From assembly GCF_001187905.1 (NCBI RefSeq), contig NZ_LGIS01000030.1:248001-312000 (forward strand): a DNA stretch of 64,000 bases, given 5' to 3'. The position numbers and the translations under genes were made by a program. Every line of letters begins with the position of its first letter. Within the stretch, counting starts at the first letter, position 1. This document shows, piece after piece, positions 8,527-16,889 of the stretch. The notes under the pieces were generated by a model. It made no database searches. It saw only the letters and a list, made by a program, of their open reading frames with translations, and was not told the origin of the DNA. The DNA comes from Pantoea sp. RIT-PI-b (GTDB lineage Bacteria > Pseudomonadota > Gammaproteobacteria > Enterobacterales > Enterobacteriaceae).

Positions 8527-10050
8527 ATGCCAATCTCACATAAAAGTACGCCGAAACCTCAAGAGTTCGCGGCAATCGACCTCGGCTCGAACAGCTTCCA
8601 TATGGTCATTGCCCGCGTGGTGGATGGCGCTTTGCAAGTGCTGGGACGCCTGAAACAGCGCGTGCATCTGGCTGATGGCCTGGATGCACACAATCGCCTG
8701 AGCGAAGAGGCGATTGAGCGCGGTCTGAGTTGTCTGGCGTTGTTCGCGGAACGTTTGCAGGGCTTTAGTCCCGCGAACGTCACCATCGTCGGCACCCACA
8801 CGCTACGTATCGCCAGCAACGCGGAAGAGTTCTTGCAGCGCGCGGCCGAAGTGATTCCCTATCCCATCGAAGTGATTTCCGGCAACGAAGAAGCGCGTTT
8901 AATCTTCATGGGGGTGGAGCATACGCAGCCGGAGAAAGGTCGCAAGCTGGTGATTGATATCGGCGGCGGATCAACCGAACTGGTGATTGGTGAAGACTTT
9001 GAGCCGCAGCTGGTGGAGAGCCGTCGCATGGGTTGCGTCAGCTTCGCCAATCTCTTTTTCCCGAAAGGGGAAATCTCGTCGGAAAACTTCCGCCGTGCGC
9101 GCCTCTCAGCTGTGCAGAAGCTGGAAACCATGGCGTGGCAATATCGTCTGCACGGTTGGCAATATGCGCTGGGTGCATCGGGCTCCATCAAAGCGGCCTG
9201 TGAAGTGCTGCTGGCGATGGGCGAAAAAGAGAAGCTGATCACGCCAGAAACGCTGGAGTTACTGACCAGCGAAGTGCTGAAGCATAAATCCTTCAATGCG
9301 CTGAGCCTGCCGGGCTTGTCGGAAGAGCGTAAAGCGGTGTTTGTACCGGGATTAGCGATTTTGTGTGGCGTGTTTGATGCGCTCGCGATTCGTGAGCTGC
9401 GTCTTTCTGACGGCGCACTGCGCGAAGGTGTGCTGTATGAGATGGAAGGCCGTTTCCGCCATCAGGACATTCGCAGCCGCACCGCGCAGAGCCTGGCCAA
9501 TCATTACGCCATTGATAGCGATCAGGCGCGGCGCGTACTGGAGACTACCGAGCAGCTCTATTTACAGTGGCAGGAGCAGAATCCGAAGCAGGCCAATCCG
9601 CAACTCTCGGCGCTGCTGAAATGGGCGGCGCTGCTACACGAAGTGGGATTGACCATCAATCACAGCGGCATGCAACGTCACTCGGCGTATATCCTGCAGA
9701 ACTCCAATATGCCGGGCTTTAATCAGGATCAACAGATGCTGCTGGCCACGCTGGTACGTTATCACCGTAAAGCGGTGAAGCAGGATGAGATGCCACGTTT
9801 CACCTTGTTCAAAAAGAAACAGTTTCTGCCGATGGTGTTCCTGCTGCGTCTCGGTACGCTGCTGAATAATCAGCGCCAGGCAACCACCAAACCGGATTCG
9901 CTCAAGTTAAGCACCGACGATGGTCACTGGACGTTGACCTTCCCGGCGGGCTTCCTGAGCCAAAACACGCTGGTGCAGTTGGATCTGGAGCGCGAGCAAG
10001 CTTACTGGAATGATGTCACCGGTTGGAAACTGATGCTGGAAGAGGAGTAA
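8527..10050 (+). CDS. ppx: Exopolyphosphatase
   Basis: Processively removes terminal phosphate from polyphosphate. The 507 residues belong to the Ppx/GppA branch of the actin-like ATPase fold. The phosphate-1 loop AAIDLGSNSFHMVIAR, phosphate-2 loop VIDIGGGSTELVIG and C-terminal HD-like helical region (LLHEVGLTINHSGMQRHSAY) are present. It is co-transcribed with ppk. Because GppA is a close relative, the ppk linkage and length decide the call. Confidence 0.96.
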   Translation: MPISHKSTPKPQEFAAIDLGSNSFHMVIARVVDGALQVLGRLKQRVHLADGLDAHNRLSEEAIERGLSCLALFAERLQGFSPANVTIVGTHTLRIASNAEEFLQRAAEVIPYPIEVISGNEEARLIFMGVEHTQPEKGRKLVIDIGGGSTELVIGEDFEPQLVESRRMGCVSFANLFFPKGEISSENFRRARLSAVQKLETMAWQYRLHGWQYALGASGSIKAACEVLLAMGEKEKLITPETLELLTSEVLKHKSFNALSLPGLSEERKAVFVPGLAILCGVFDALAIRELRLSDGALREGVLYEMEGRFRHQDIRSRTAQSLANHYAIDSDQARRVLETTEQLYLQWQEQNPKQANPQLSALLKWAALLHEVGLTINHSGMQRHSAYILQNSNMPGFNQDQQMLLATLVRYHRKAVKQDEMPRFTLFKKKQFLPMVFLLRLGTLLNNQRQATTKPDSLKLSTDDGHWTLTFPAGFLSQNTLVQLDLEREQAYWNDVTGWKLMLEEE

Positions 10051-10071
10051 AGCGGGCTGCTGGCCCGTTGT

Positions 10072-10677
10072 ATGGTTATGACAACACGCCCTGATAACTA
10101 TTTCGCTGAAAAGTACGGTCTGACACCGACCCATTCTGAAGTCCTGGCGGCCCTTCCCCACCTTGAAGTGGGGAAAGCGCTGGATTTGGGATGTGGTCAG
10201 GGCCGCAATAGCCTGTTTCTCAATCAGCATGGCTTTGAGGTCACAGCATGGGACAGCAATCCGGCCAGTCTCGAACGCCTGAACGGCATCATTGCAGAAG
10301 AGAATCTGCAAAATATTCACACCGAGTTGTGCGATCTCAATAGCGTACGCTTTAACGGCGCCTACCAGTTTGTGTTCTCAACGGTGGTGATGATGTTCCT
10401 GCAACCTGCCACCATCCCGCAGCTGATTGCTGATATGCAGGCCAGCACGTGCAAATATGGCTACAACCTGATTGTGGCGGCGATGAATACCGATGATTAT
10501 CCCAATACGCAGAACTTCCCTTTCGCTTTTAAATCCGGTGAGTTAAGCCACTATTACCGCAACTGGCATATTGTGAAGTACAACGAAGATATCGGTGAAC
10601 TGCACCGCCGTGACGAAAACGGTAATCGCATCAAATACCGTTTTGCCACGCTGCTGGCGCAGAAAGCCAGCTACTGA
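10072..10677 (+). CDS. tehB: TehB-like SAM-dependent methyltransferase
   Basis: A cytoplasmic class I methyltransferase that in E. coli methylates tellurite and confers resistance. The 201 residues resemble TehB along their whole length: NYFAEKYGLTPTHSEVL at the start, the SAM-binding motif ALDLGCGQGRNSLFL, then STVVMMFLQPATIPQLIADM, and a C-terminal FPFAFKSGELSHYY. The usual partner tehA is not adjacent. A second in-frame ATG two codons downstream is an equally likely start, as no clear ribosome site separates them. It sits 21 nt after ppx and may share its transcript, ending at the hairpin just downstream. Confidence 0.85.
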   Translation: MVMTTRPDNYFAEKYGLTPTHSEVLAALPHLEVGKALDLGCGQGRNSLFLNQHGFEVTAWDSNPASLERLNGIIAEENLQNIHTELCDLNSVRFNGAYQFVFSTVVMMFLQPATIPQLIADMQASTCKYGYNLIVAAMNTDDYPNTQNFPFAFKSGELSHYYRNWHIVKYNEDIGELHRRDENGNRIKYRFATLLAQKASY

Positions 10678-10680
10678 TGT

Positions 10681-10706
10681 AACGGCCGCCCTGTGCGGCC
10701 GTTATT
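10681..10706 (+). terminator. Terminator after tehB
   Basis: Perfect 9-bp stem AACGGCCGC / GCGGCCGTT with a 5-nt loop, followed by a weak T-containing tail (ATTGTCT). It is placed directly after the tehB stop. Confidence 0.65.
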
Positions 10707-10829
10707 GTCTGATGTCGATCAATACCTTGAACCTTTTCTGCTCATTTTTCACACAGCGATTGCTTTAGCGATCTAAGTGTGACTAAATATTGCCTCCGCC
10801 CAATCGGGTAACTATAGGAACCACCCCGC

Positions 10830-11015
10830 GTGAACAGCGCCATTTCTGCACGAAGACGTCCCAAAACCAGCACCATGAGCCGCATTATTTTGCTGATCAG
10901 TTTCTTTATTTTGGTTGGCCGTCTGATTTTCATCATTCCCGGTGCCATTGAGCATCATCAGCAAAAGCAAGTCATCTCTGAACCGGTCACGCTGAGCACC
11001 AGCGATTCGCGCTAA
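10830..11015 (+). CDS. yfgG: YfgG-like small membrane protein (DUF2633)
   Basis: A 61-residue protein with a basic N-terminus and one membrane segment (IILLISFFILVGRLIFIIPGA), followed by a short soluble tail with HHQQKQ. It matches E. coli YfgG in size and pattern (SRxxRIVLLISF) and in position downstream of ppx. The start appears to be GTG, preceded by AGGAA. YfgG has been linked to metal and oxidative stress in E. coli; no mechanism can be read from the sequence. Confidence 0.75.
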   Translation: MNSAISARRRPKTSTMSRIILLISFFILVGRLIFIIPGAIEHHQQKQVISEPVTLSTSDSR

Positions 11016-11135
11016 CGCATCTGCGGGTCCTTGTCGCTGCGACACATTATCCTTTGAGACAATGCTGCTTTTTACGCTCTGTTACCCGCAACGCGCTACA
11101 CTGTGAGCTGACTTTACAGACACAAGGAACGCGTT

Positions 11136-12569
11136 ATGTCTGCTTCGCATTCACAAAAATTAGCTGAAACTCGCCATCACATTCTTAATCTGCTGCTTAA
11201 CGAGCATGATCTCGTTGATGTCCTGCTGGATAAATCTGTCGATCTTAATGCTGCCGAGCTGCGCGATATTACCGACTGGCGCCATGAATTAGAGAGCGAA
11301 CTTCAGCAGTTACATGCGGCGGATTTAGCCGACATCCTCGAAGCCTTGCCAGAAGAAGAGCGTCAGGCGCTGTGGCGTTTAGTGCCCACCGCGCAGCGCG
11401 GTCACGTGTTGGTTGAGGCTTCGGAAACCGTTTGGGCTAGCCTGACGGAAGAAATGTCTGATCGCGATATTCTGCATGCTATTGAGCCGCTGGATATCGA
11501 CGATCAGGTATATCTGGCGCGCTACTTGCCGCGCGATTTAACCGGACGTCTGCTCACTACGCTGGAACCCGGTCTGCGCGCGCGATTGATGAGCGTGATC
11601 GAACTGGATCGCGATCGCGTCGGACAGATCATGGATTTCAACATCCTGACGGTGCGCTCGGACGTTACCTTAGCCACGGTGCAACGCTATCTGCGTAAAG
11701 GCAAAAAAATGCCAGACGGCACCGATAAGATCTTTATCACTGATGAGCAAAATCAACTGCTGGGTGAGCTGACCCTCACCGATATTCTGCTGAACAAACC
11801 GAAGATGCTAGTGGCCGAGGTGATGAATTCGCATCCCACCACCTTTCAACTCAACGATAAAGCGGAGGACGCCGCCAGCGCGTTCGAACGTTATAACCTG
11901 ATCTCCGCCGCGGTAACCGATGCACAAGGCAAGCTGATTGGCCGTATCACCATTGAAGACGTGGTCGATTTGGTGAATGAAGAGAACGAAAGCAACATCC
12001 GTAAAATGGGCGGTATCAGCCAGGGTGAAGACGTGTTTGCCCCGGTGCGCAAAGCGGTTGGCAAACGCTGGGCGTGGCTGGCAGTAAATCTTTGTACCGC
12101 TTTCGTTGCGTCGCGCGTGATAGGTCTGTTTGAAGCGACGATTTCACAGCTGGTTGCACTGGCAGCGCTAATGCCAATCGTTGCAGGCATCGGCGGCAAT
12201 ACCGGTAACCAAACCATCACCATGATCGTGCGTGCATTAGCGCTGCATCAGGTTGAACCGGGTAACTTCTCGTTTCTGATTATGCGTGAACTCGGCGTGG
12301 CGATAATTAACGGCCTATTCTGGGGCGGCATTATGGGCGGCGTCACCTGGCTGATGTACGACAACCTGCAGCTGGGCGGCGTGATGATGCTAGCGATGGT
12401 GCTGAATCTGCTGCTCGCGGCGCTGATGGGCGTGCTGATTCCGTTAATCATGACCAAAATGAAACGCGATCCCGCCGTGGGTTCCAGCGTACTGATTACC
12501 GCAATCACCGATACCGGCGGATTCTTTATTTTCCTCGGCCTGGCGACGATATTTTTACTACACCACTAA
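11136..12569 (+). CDS. mgtE: Magnesium transporter MgtE
   Basis: Inner-membrane Mg2+ channel. The 477 residues show an acidic N-terminal helical domain (about 1-150), two CBS domains (about 155-275, with IMDFNILTVRSDVTLATV and VAEVMNSHPTTFQL), a connecting helix and five membrane helices. The conserved pore segments GIGGNTGNQTITMIVRALAL and ITAITDTGGFFIFLG are present, including the Asp expected at the ion site. Its stop overlaps by four bases the stop of the convergent HTH gene. E. coli has no mgtE here, so this is a lineage-specific insertion or replacement (yfgF is absent). Confidence 0.93.
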   Translation: MSASHSQKLAETRHHILNLLLNEHDLVDVLLDKSVDLNAAELRDITDWRHELESELQQLHAADLADILEALPEEERQALWRLVPTAQRGHVLVEASETVWASLTEEMSDRDILHAIEPLDIDDQVYLARYLPRDLTGRLLTTLEPGLRARLMSVIELDRDRVGQIMDFNILTVRSDVTLATVQRYLRKGKKMPDGTDKIFITDEQNQLLGELTLTDILLNKPKMLVAEVMNSHPTTFQLNDKAEDAASAFERYNLISAAVTDAQGKLIGRITIEDVVDLVNEENESNIRKMGGISQGEDVFAPVRKAVGKRWAWLAVNLCTAFVASRVIGLFEATISQLVALAALMPIVAGIGGNTGNQTITMIVRALALHQVEPGNFSFLIMRELGVAIINGLFWGGIMGGVTWLMYDNLQLGGVMMLAMVLNLLLAALMGVLIPLIMTKMKRDPAVGSSVLITAITDTGGFFIFLGLATIFLLHH

Positions 12570-13066
12570 GGCTTTAAACAGTGTGCGTAACGTTGCAGCA
12601 TCTGCTGTAAATTGAGTTGCAACGTTGCGCGCGCCAGTTCACTCAATGCTGGATTGACCCGTGTTGAACCACGCTGATTTAACCACTCCAGCACATCGAT
12701 CAAATGCCATAACGCTGTTTTTCCATCATGTATCGGACGCGGAAACTGCGGGCTGTGGCTGAGCATCAGCTTGCGCATATTCTGCCGCGAAACCCCTATT
12801 AACTCCGCGATATCCGTCAGCCCAACTAAGTCCGGCGCGGCTTCAATCAGTTCAGCATCGGGCAAGGCCTGAAAAACATCGTCTAACGCGCTGCGCACCG
12901 CTTCCTGTGCAGTAATGGCTTCGCGACTGAATGTCATGCTTAATTTTCCCGCCACGCCCGCGCCAATAAGCGCATCAGTGCAGCCATTTCCACCAAGTCG
13001 CTCTAGTGCTTCATTGGCGCAAATCTCATCATTGAGGTGAAATCGCAGCGTAAACTCAAATTCCAT
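12566..13066 (-). CDS. HTH protein, candidate antitoxin of a HicA-like module
   Basis: A 166-residue protein. The start chosen is the ATG at 13066, preceded by GAGGAAC, rather than an upstream in-frame one that would run through the neighbouring gene. An N-terminal alpha/beta region (about 1-75, with LIGAGVAGKLSMTFSREA) is followed by an AlpA/excisionase-like helix-turn-helix (about 82-102, GLTDIAELIGVSRQNMRKLM) and a wing (FPRPIHDGKTALWHLIDV). It begins 13 nt after the Cys-rich small gene, a toxin-then-antitoxin layout like hicAB. The function is inferred from this arrangement; a plain transcription regulator is the alternative. Confidence 0.6.
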   Translation of the reverse strand: MEFEFTLRFHLNDEICANEALERLGGNGCTDALIGAGVAGKLSMTFSREAITAQEAVRSALDDVFQALPDAELIEAAPDLVGLTDIAELIGVSRQNMRKLMLSHSPQFPRPIHDGKTALWHLIDVLEWLNQRGSTRVNPALSELARATLQLNLQQMLQRYAHCLKP

Positions 13067-13079
13067 GTTCTGTTCCTCG

Positions 13080-13337
13080 TCACTTAACCCGCTTAGGGCT
13101 TCTACTGCAGTTATCCACCACACGCCGCAAAAGCCTGGCATGCATTTCGGGATTTTTCGGCGTACTCCAGATGCAGGTAATGCAGTAATCTCCACATCGA
13201 CACTCGGCTGAGTTGTCCGGACAATACATCTTTCCCCACGCATGATGGCCGCCAACAGCAACTCGCCACCCTTTAGCTTCTGCATATCGCAAAGCTTCTT
13301 CTACCGCTTTATGCGGATGCCGCTTCCTGTCTGACAT
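13080..13337 (-). CDS. Small Cys-rich HicA-like protein, candidate toxin
   Basis: An 85-residue protein. Its first half, KAVEEALRYAEAKGWRVAVGGHH, looks like the helix-strand-His start of the HicA mRNA-interferase fold, with His31/His32 as candidate catalytic residues. It then has an unusual set of six cysteines (39, 46, 48, 52, 55, 77), suggesting a metal-binding insert. The C-terminus is helical and Arg-rich (ARLLRRVVDN). It is followed at 13 nt by an HTH gene. I do not know a named family for certain; the toxin call is an inference from fold hints and operon shape. Confidence 0.55.
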   Translation of the reverse strand: MSDRKRHPHKAVEEALRYAEAKGWRVAVGGHHAWGKMYCPDNSAECRCGDYCITCIWSTPKNPEMHARLLRRVVDNCSRSPKRVK

Positions 13338-13553
13338 CGCTGGCTACCTTATGCTTACCGCAATGAGTTGTCAACTGACAACCCCTGTATATTTCGGTAC
13401 TATTTCAGCGGCGGTAGGTTTAGAAAATAACCAGAACGGTCTCAACGCGGCACGCTTTAATCGCGTGCTGGAAACCAGCGCACAAATTCCAGCGCACACT
13501 CCGTGACGAACATATAAACTCTGTAAATATCACTGACCTGATGGAGAAAAAGC

Positions 13554-13733
13554 ATGTTTAAGGTGGATGATTTTGTACAGTCGAAGACCGGTGGCCCAAA
13601 GATGCAAGTGCTGCGTGTGGAAGGCGATATGCTGTGGTGCGCTCGCGTTGACGATCACATCAAACGAGAAATTGAAGTCCGAGCCGATACCGTGAATCTG
13701 TATCACGAAGACGGCGATTTCGGCGTCTGCTAA
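13554..13733 (+). CDS. YodC-like DUF2158 protein
   Basis: A 59-residue protein that begins with the pattern of YodC/DUF2158 proteins: FKVDDFVQSKTGGPKMQVL, then a Trp-Cys strand (MLWCARVDD) and a KREIEVRADTVNLY segment. A GGAG ribosome site precedes the ATG. It is monocistronic with its own terminator. The family is widespread and of unknown function. Confidence 0.8.
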   Translation: MFKVDDFVQSKTGGPKMQVLRVEGDMLWCARVDDHIKREIEVRADTVNLYHEDGDFGVC

Positions 13734-13763
13734 AAAAATGGCCCCATTTCGGGGCCATTTTTA
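13732..13763. terminator. Bidirectional terminator
   Basis: Stem ATGGCCCC / GGGGCCAT with loop ATTTC, T-run on one side and A-run on the other. It ends the YodC-like gene on the plus strand and the DUF3750 gene on the minus strand. Confidence 0.88.
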
Positions 13764-14537
13764 CGGATTGTCGCGCTGCACATTATTCTGCCCGATGCCA
13801 CCGATAAATGGCAGACGCAGCCTGAATGGGGTGAAATCCAGTCCCATATTCAGACCCAGCACATTCACCTCTAATCCCTCTTCCGCTCCCACCGTTACGC
13901 CAAGCACACCGAGTACAGAGAGCTGTACGCCGCGTCCTGAAGGCGGTAATCCCACCGGATTCAACAGTGAGCGATAATCTTTGCCGAGCGCATTGGCTGG
14001 CAGATCCAGTTTCAGCGCGGGCACTTCACGGCCAATATGCGCCATGAAGGTATTGCTGTTGGGCCCCGGCCAGGCGTGATAGGTGGTTGGCCAGGGATAC
14101 GATTTAATCGCCGCTTCGATCTGCGGAATCATCGCCTGTGCCGCGCTGCCGCGATGATCAACCAATAAACGAGGTCTAGCGCCGTACCAATAGCCATCCG
14201 GCAGATTACTGTTACGACGCACTTTATCACCGCTGCCCCAGCTGATGACTTCATAGCGATTGTAGTGGGTCTCCCCGGCGCGCTTGAAGATAATCCACGG
14301 ATGCACCGCCACTGCGCCCTTCCAGCCATAAGTCGGCGCGGCGTAAACCTGCACAATTGCTTCTGAGGCGTAACGATGCGGATCCGGTGCGATACCGGCA
14401 GAATCGCGCCGAGCGGACGCCCAACCATCGCGTTCCGAGGTTAACTCACCACTGCGCGTTGCCTGCGCCAGACTGGCGCCTAATGAGAGCAAGATGATAC
14501 ATAGAAAAGAGATCAGTACGGCTTTGAAAGGCAACAT
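13761..14537 (-). CDS. DUF3750 exported protein
   Basis: A 258-residue protein with an N-terminal hydrophobic segment ending A-Q-A (residues 1-26), suggesting a Sec signal peptide or anchor. The mature part has the DUF3750 pattern: VQVYAAPTYGWKGAVAVHPW, then a Tyr/Trp-rich core (GYWYGARPRLLVDHRG, YPWPTTYHAWPGPNSNTF). The ATG at 14537 has AGGA at good spacing; an ATG three codons earlier does not. The function is unknown. It lies between two small accessory modules and shares a bidirectional terminator with the YodC-like gene. Confidence 0.72.
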   Translation of the reverse strand: MLPFKAVLISFLCIILLSLGASLAQATRSGELTSERDGWASARRDSAGIAPDPHRYASEAIVQVYAAPTYGWKGAVAVHPWIIFKRAGETHYNRYEVISWGSGDKVRRNSNLPDGYWYGARPRLLVDHRGSAAQAMIPQIEAAIKSYPWPTTYHAWPGPNSNTFMAHIGREVPALKLDLPANALGKDYRSLLNPVGLPPSGRGVQLSVLGVLGVTVGAEEGLEVNVLGLNMGLDFTPFRLRLPFIGGIGQNNVQRDNP

Positions 14538-14676
14538 CGACGGCATCCTGATGAGTAAAAATCACGCGCTATCTTGCATCGAAACGGGGAGTTTGTATTC
14601 ACGAACTATGCGATGAAGCGAAAAAGCGGCATGCCTAACAGAAGTAAACTGATTGTACAAAATTTGATTGCCTTAC

Positions 14677-14694
14677 TGTCATTTATAAAAGACA
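14677..14694. promoter_or_regulatory. Inverted repeat in the promoter region of the HigBA-type pair
   Basis: TGTC-N10-GACA centred on an AT-rich TATAAA, 33 bp before the toxin start. It sits where a toxin-antitoxin autorepressor would bind. One such match is expected by chance in a window this size, so this is weak. Confidence 0.3.
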
Positions 14695-14727
14695 ATCTAC
14701 TAAGGATTCAGTGCTTGCGAGGACGCT

Positions 14728-15054
14728 ATGCTGTACACGACTCAACGTTATCAGGACGCTACCGGTAAAGTCCCCTACACTGAGTGGATCAAAAGGTTAC
14801 GTAAAAAAGATCCTCGTGCTGCAGCAAAAATTGATATCCGCATTGACCGCGCAGAAAGCGGCAATTTTGGCGATCATAAGTTTGAATTGGATGGTGTTTG
14901 GGAGCTTAGAATTGATTATGGCCCCGGTTATCGTGTCTATTACGCCCTTGATGGTGAAAGAATAATTATACTCCTCGTTGGTGGAGATAAATTCACTCAA
15001 GCAAACGACTTAATGAAAGCTGTAAAATTTTGGCGGGATTATCAAAAGAGGTAA
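14728..15054 (+). CDS. HigB-type toxin (RelE/ParE superfamily)
   Basis: A 108-residue protein of the phage Gp49-like/HigB branch. The features are Y..W...L...DP.A..KI..RI.R...GNFGDHK, then ELRIDYGPGYRVYY and a C-terminal LLVGGDKFTQANDLMKAVKFW. Members are usually ribosome-dependent mRNA interferases. A GAGGA site precedes the ATG. The antitoxin gene follows 4 nt after the stop, so the order is toxin first, as in higBA. The local base composition is more AT-rich than in the housekeeping genes. Confidence 0.85.
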   Translation: MLYTTQRYQDATGKVPYTEWIKRLRKKDPRAAAKIDIRIDRAESGNFGDHKFELDGVWELRIDYGPGYRVYYALDGERIIILLVGGDKFTQANDLMKAVKFWRDYQKR

Positions 15055-15058
15055 GAAT

Positions 15059-15388
15059 ATGACTATCATCATTCAGTCTGCTAAAAAGAAAAAAGCAATA
15101 AACCACGATGATGCGATGGTAGCAGAGCTGCGCGAAAATCCTGAATATGCACAAATTTATCTGCAGACCGCTCTCGAAGATATTTATGAAGAAGGGGGTA
15201 TTGCAGCCTTCCTCATCGCCTTACGCCGTGTTGTTGAAGCGCGCGGTGGGATCAGTGAAATATCTAAAAAATCAGGTCTGTCACGTCAGCAACTGTATAA
15301 AACGCTATCTGAAAACGGCAATCCTACATTAACGACTCTCACTGAGATTACTCGTGCAGCAGGTGTGCGGCTTATTCCACAAATCTAA
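15059..15388 (+). CDS. HigA-type antitoxin with Xre-like HTH
   Basis: A 109-residue partner of the toxin upstream. An N-terminal region (A..VAELRENPEYAQIYLQTALED) is typical of the antidote proteins paired with Gp49-like toxins. It is followed by an HTH (about 70-95, GGISEISKKSGLSRQQLYKTL) and SENGNPTLTTLTEITRAAGV. It should neutralise the toxin and repress the operon. A strong terminator follows. Confidence 0.85.
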   Translation: MTIIIQSAKKKKAINHDDAMVAELRENPEYAQIYLQTALEDIYEEGGIAAFLIALRRVVEARGGISEISKKSGLSRQQLYKTLSENGNPTLTTLTEITRAAGVRLIPQI

Positions 15389-15401
15389 TCAGCAGGTAAA
15401 A

Positions 15402-15430
15402 AAGCCCGCAATTAAGCGGGCTTCGTTTTT
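15402..15430 (+). terminator. Terminator of the HigBA-type operon
   Basis: Stem AAGCCCGC / GCGGGCTT with loop AATTAA, then CGTTTTT. It lies shortly after the antitoxin stop. Confidence 0.85.
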
Positions 15431-15605
15431 ACGCAGTAATAAAACATATATTTTCCACTCAATGATGGTGTGATAGGTTAATGGATTGTATTTATAAGAA
15501 AATTTTTTCTGCAGACAAACCCATCTTTTTTCCGTTATAAAAACCCTACTTAAAGCACACAAAAAATCACTTCAAGAAGGATATACTAAACTCATAACCT
15601 CTTGG

Positions 15606-16889
15606 TTAACTTTTGTACTCCTTCATTCTTAGAGATAATAACCACAGTTCAGAAAGAAAATTCGGCATCACACACCAAACACCACCGGATATCCCACGAG
15701 GAACAGTTTCATAGCTTTCGTCAGCGAACATAAGCCTCATTTCACACTCGGTATTATACATTTTATCGTCTATTGTACCTTCCAACTTCACAGTCACTTG
15801 ACTAATTGCAGATGAAGTATCTTCAACACCAGTAATGGACCAATGTATTAACGAAATACCTTTCAATTCATTGCGTAATCGACCAGCACGAAACCCAATA
15901 GGACGGTTGGGATAATCGACTGTACCCTTGGCTAATTCACCATAATTCTTCGTCATTAGCCAAGAAAGATATTCACCGGCAAAAGCCTCTGGACTATCTA
16001 ATGGTAGGTTTGTAGTATTATTAGAAGCAGCCATGATAATATTTGAAACGACAGGCCGGGCTTTCCACCTATTTAATGCATTTTTAATTTCAGAATTTCG
16101 TTGTATTCTTTTCCCAAGCTCACGCATATCAATTGGTTTTTGTTCCTCGGTAGCTTTTTCTAATCTTTGTACTTCATCACGACACCGATCAAAATAATCA
16201 ATTGCCGCCCATAAAAGATTAAATGCCTTCCCTGCAACTATGGGACTGCCGTAGTTAGGGTTTAATCCATGTACAATACCATGACGAAATGGCATACAGA
16301 TAAGTTCCGTATCGAGCTTTCGTCGAGTCGAACCAAGAATTGCAAGCCCTTCAGATAGACCTCCGGGGCCTGATGTCTGGCTATCAAAAACAGGTTTATC
16401 CGCACCACCAGAAAACGGATGTTTACCTGTTGATGTGGTGCATACTCCATCAATAATGCTTAAAATAAGGGGGATAGCCGACAAATAATCTTCTGCTCCT
16501 GCTCGATCTACAGCTCGTTCATACATTGCTTCCCATGGATTAAAATGACGCTTACAAAACCGGTAACCCAAAAAACGCATGTTATCTGGATTTAGGTGAT
16601 AGTTTGTCAGTTCGATTTCCCCATCCACAACGTTCATATCGAGAACTTTTGCGACAATGTCTGTCGATAAAAAATCATAATTTACCCATCCAAGCGGACT
16701 ATAAATTTGCGCGAAAAGATCCCTGTTGCTCATCATATTTTTTATAATTCCTAACTGTCTTTCTACCTGCTGAAACTGCTCTTTAGCATTCTTGTCGAAT
16801 GCTCCCAATAACTTTGCTACTGGACGATATTTTTCAATTTGATCAATAAGATATTCAGCAGGCGATTTAGGAACATGTTTATCTGACAT
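15606..16889 (-). CDS. Orphan protein with HEPN-type RxxxxH motif, unassigned
   Basis: A 427-residue cytoplasmic protein that I do not recognise as a named family. After a helical N-terminus (residues 1-60), the region 120-240 has helix-rich text ending in MPFRHGIVHGLNPNYG, that is R202-x4-H207 followed by Gly, within a helix-loop-helix. This is the signature of HEPN RNase domains. The C-terminal third is strand-rich (VTVKLEGTIDD, ECEMRLMFADESYETV). AAGGAAG precedes the ATG. The gene is AT-rich, monocistronic and next to a toxin-antitoxin pair. A phage-defence RNase role is an inference from the motif and context. Confidence 0.55.
   Translation of the reverse strand: MSDKHVPKSPAEYLIDQIEKYRPVAKLLGAFDKNAKEQFQQVERQLGIIKNMMSNRDLFAQIYSPLGWVNYDFLSTDIVAKVLDMNVVDGEIELTNYHLNPDNMRFLGYRFCKRHFNPWEAMYERAVDRAGAEDYLSAIPLILSIIDGVCTTSTGKHPFSGGADKPVFDSQTSGPGGLSEGLAILGSTRRKLDTELICMPFRHGIVHGLNPNYGSPIVAGKAFNLLWAAIDYFDRCRDEVQRLEKATEEQKPIDMRELGKRIQRNSEIKNALNRWKARPVVSNIIMAASNNTTNLPLDSPEAFAGEYLSWLMTKNYGELAKGTVDYPNRPIGFRAGRLRNELKGISLIHWSITGVEDTSSAISQVTVKLEGTIDDKMYNTECEMRLMFADESYETVPRGISGGVWCVMPNFLSELWLLSLRMKEYKS

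Noticed and set aside
13067..13285. Longer N-terminus for the HTH gene
   Set aside because: It would run through most of the small Cys-rich gene in another frame. The internal ATG at 13066 has a good ribosome site.
14677..14694. GlrR binding site before the HigBA-type pair
   Set aside because: It fits TGTC-N10-GACA, but one match is expected by chance in 64 kb and there is no sigma-54 promoter nearby. It is kept only as a possible local operator.
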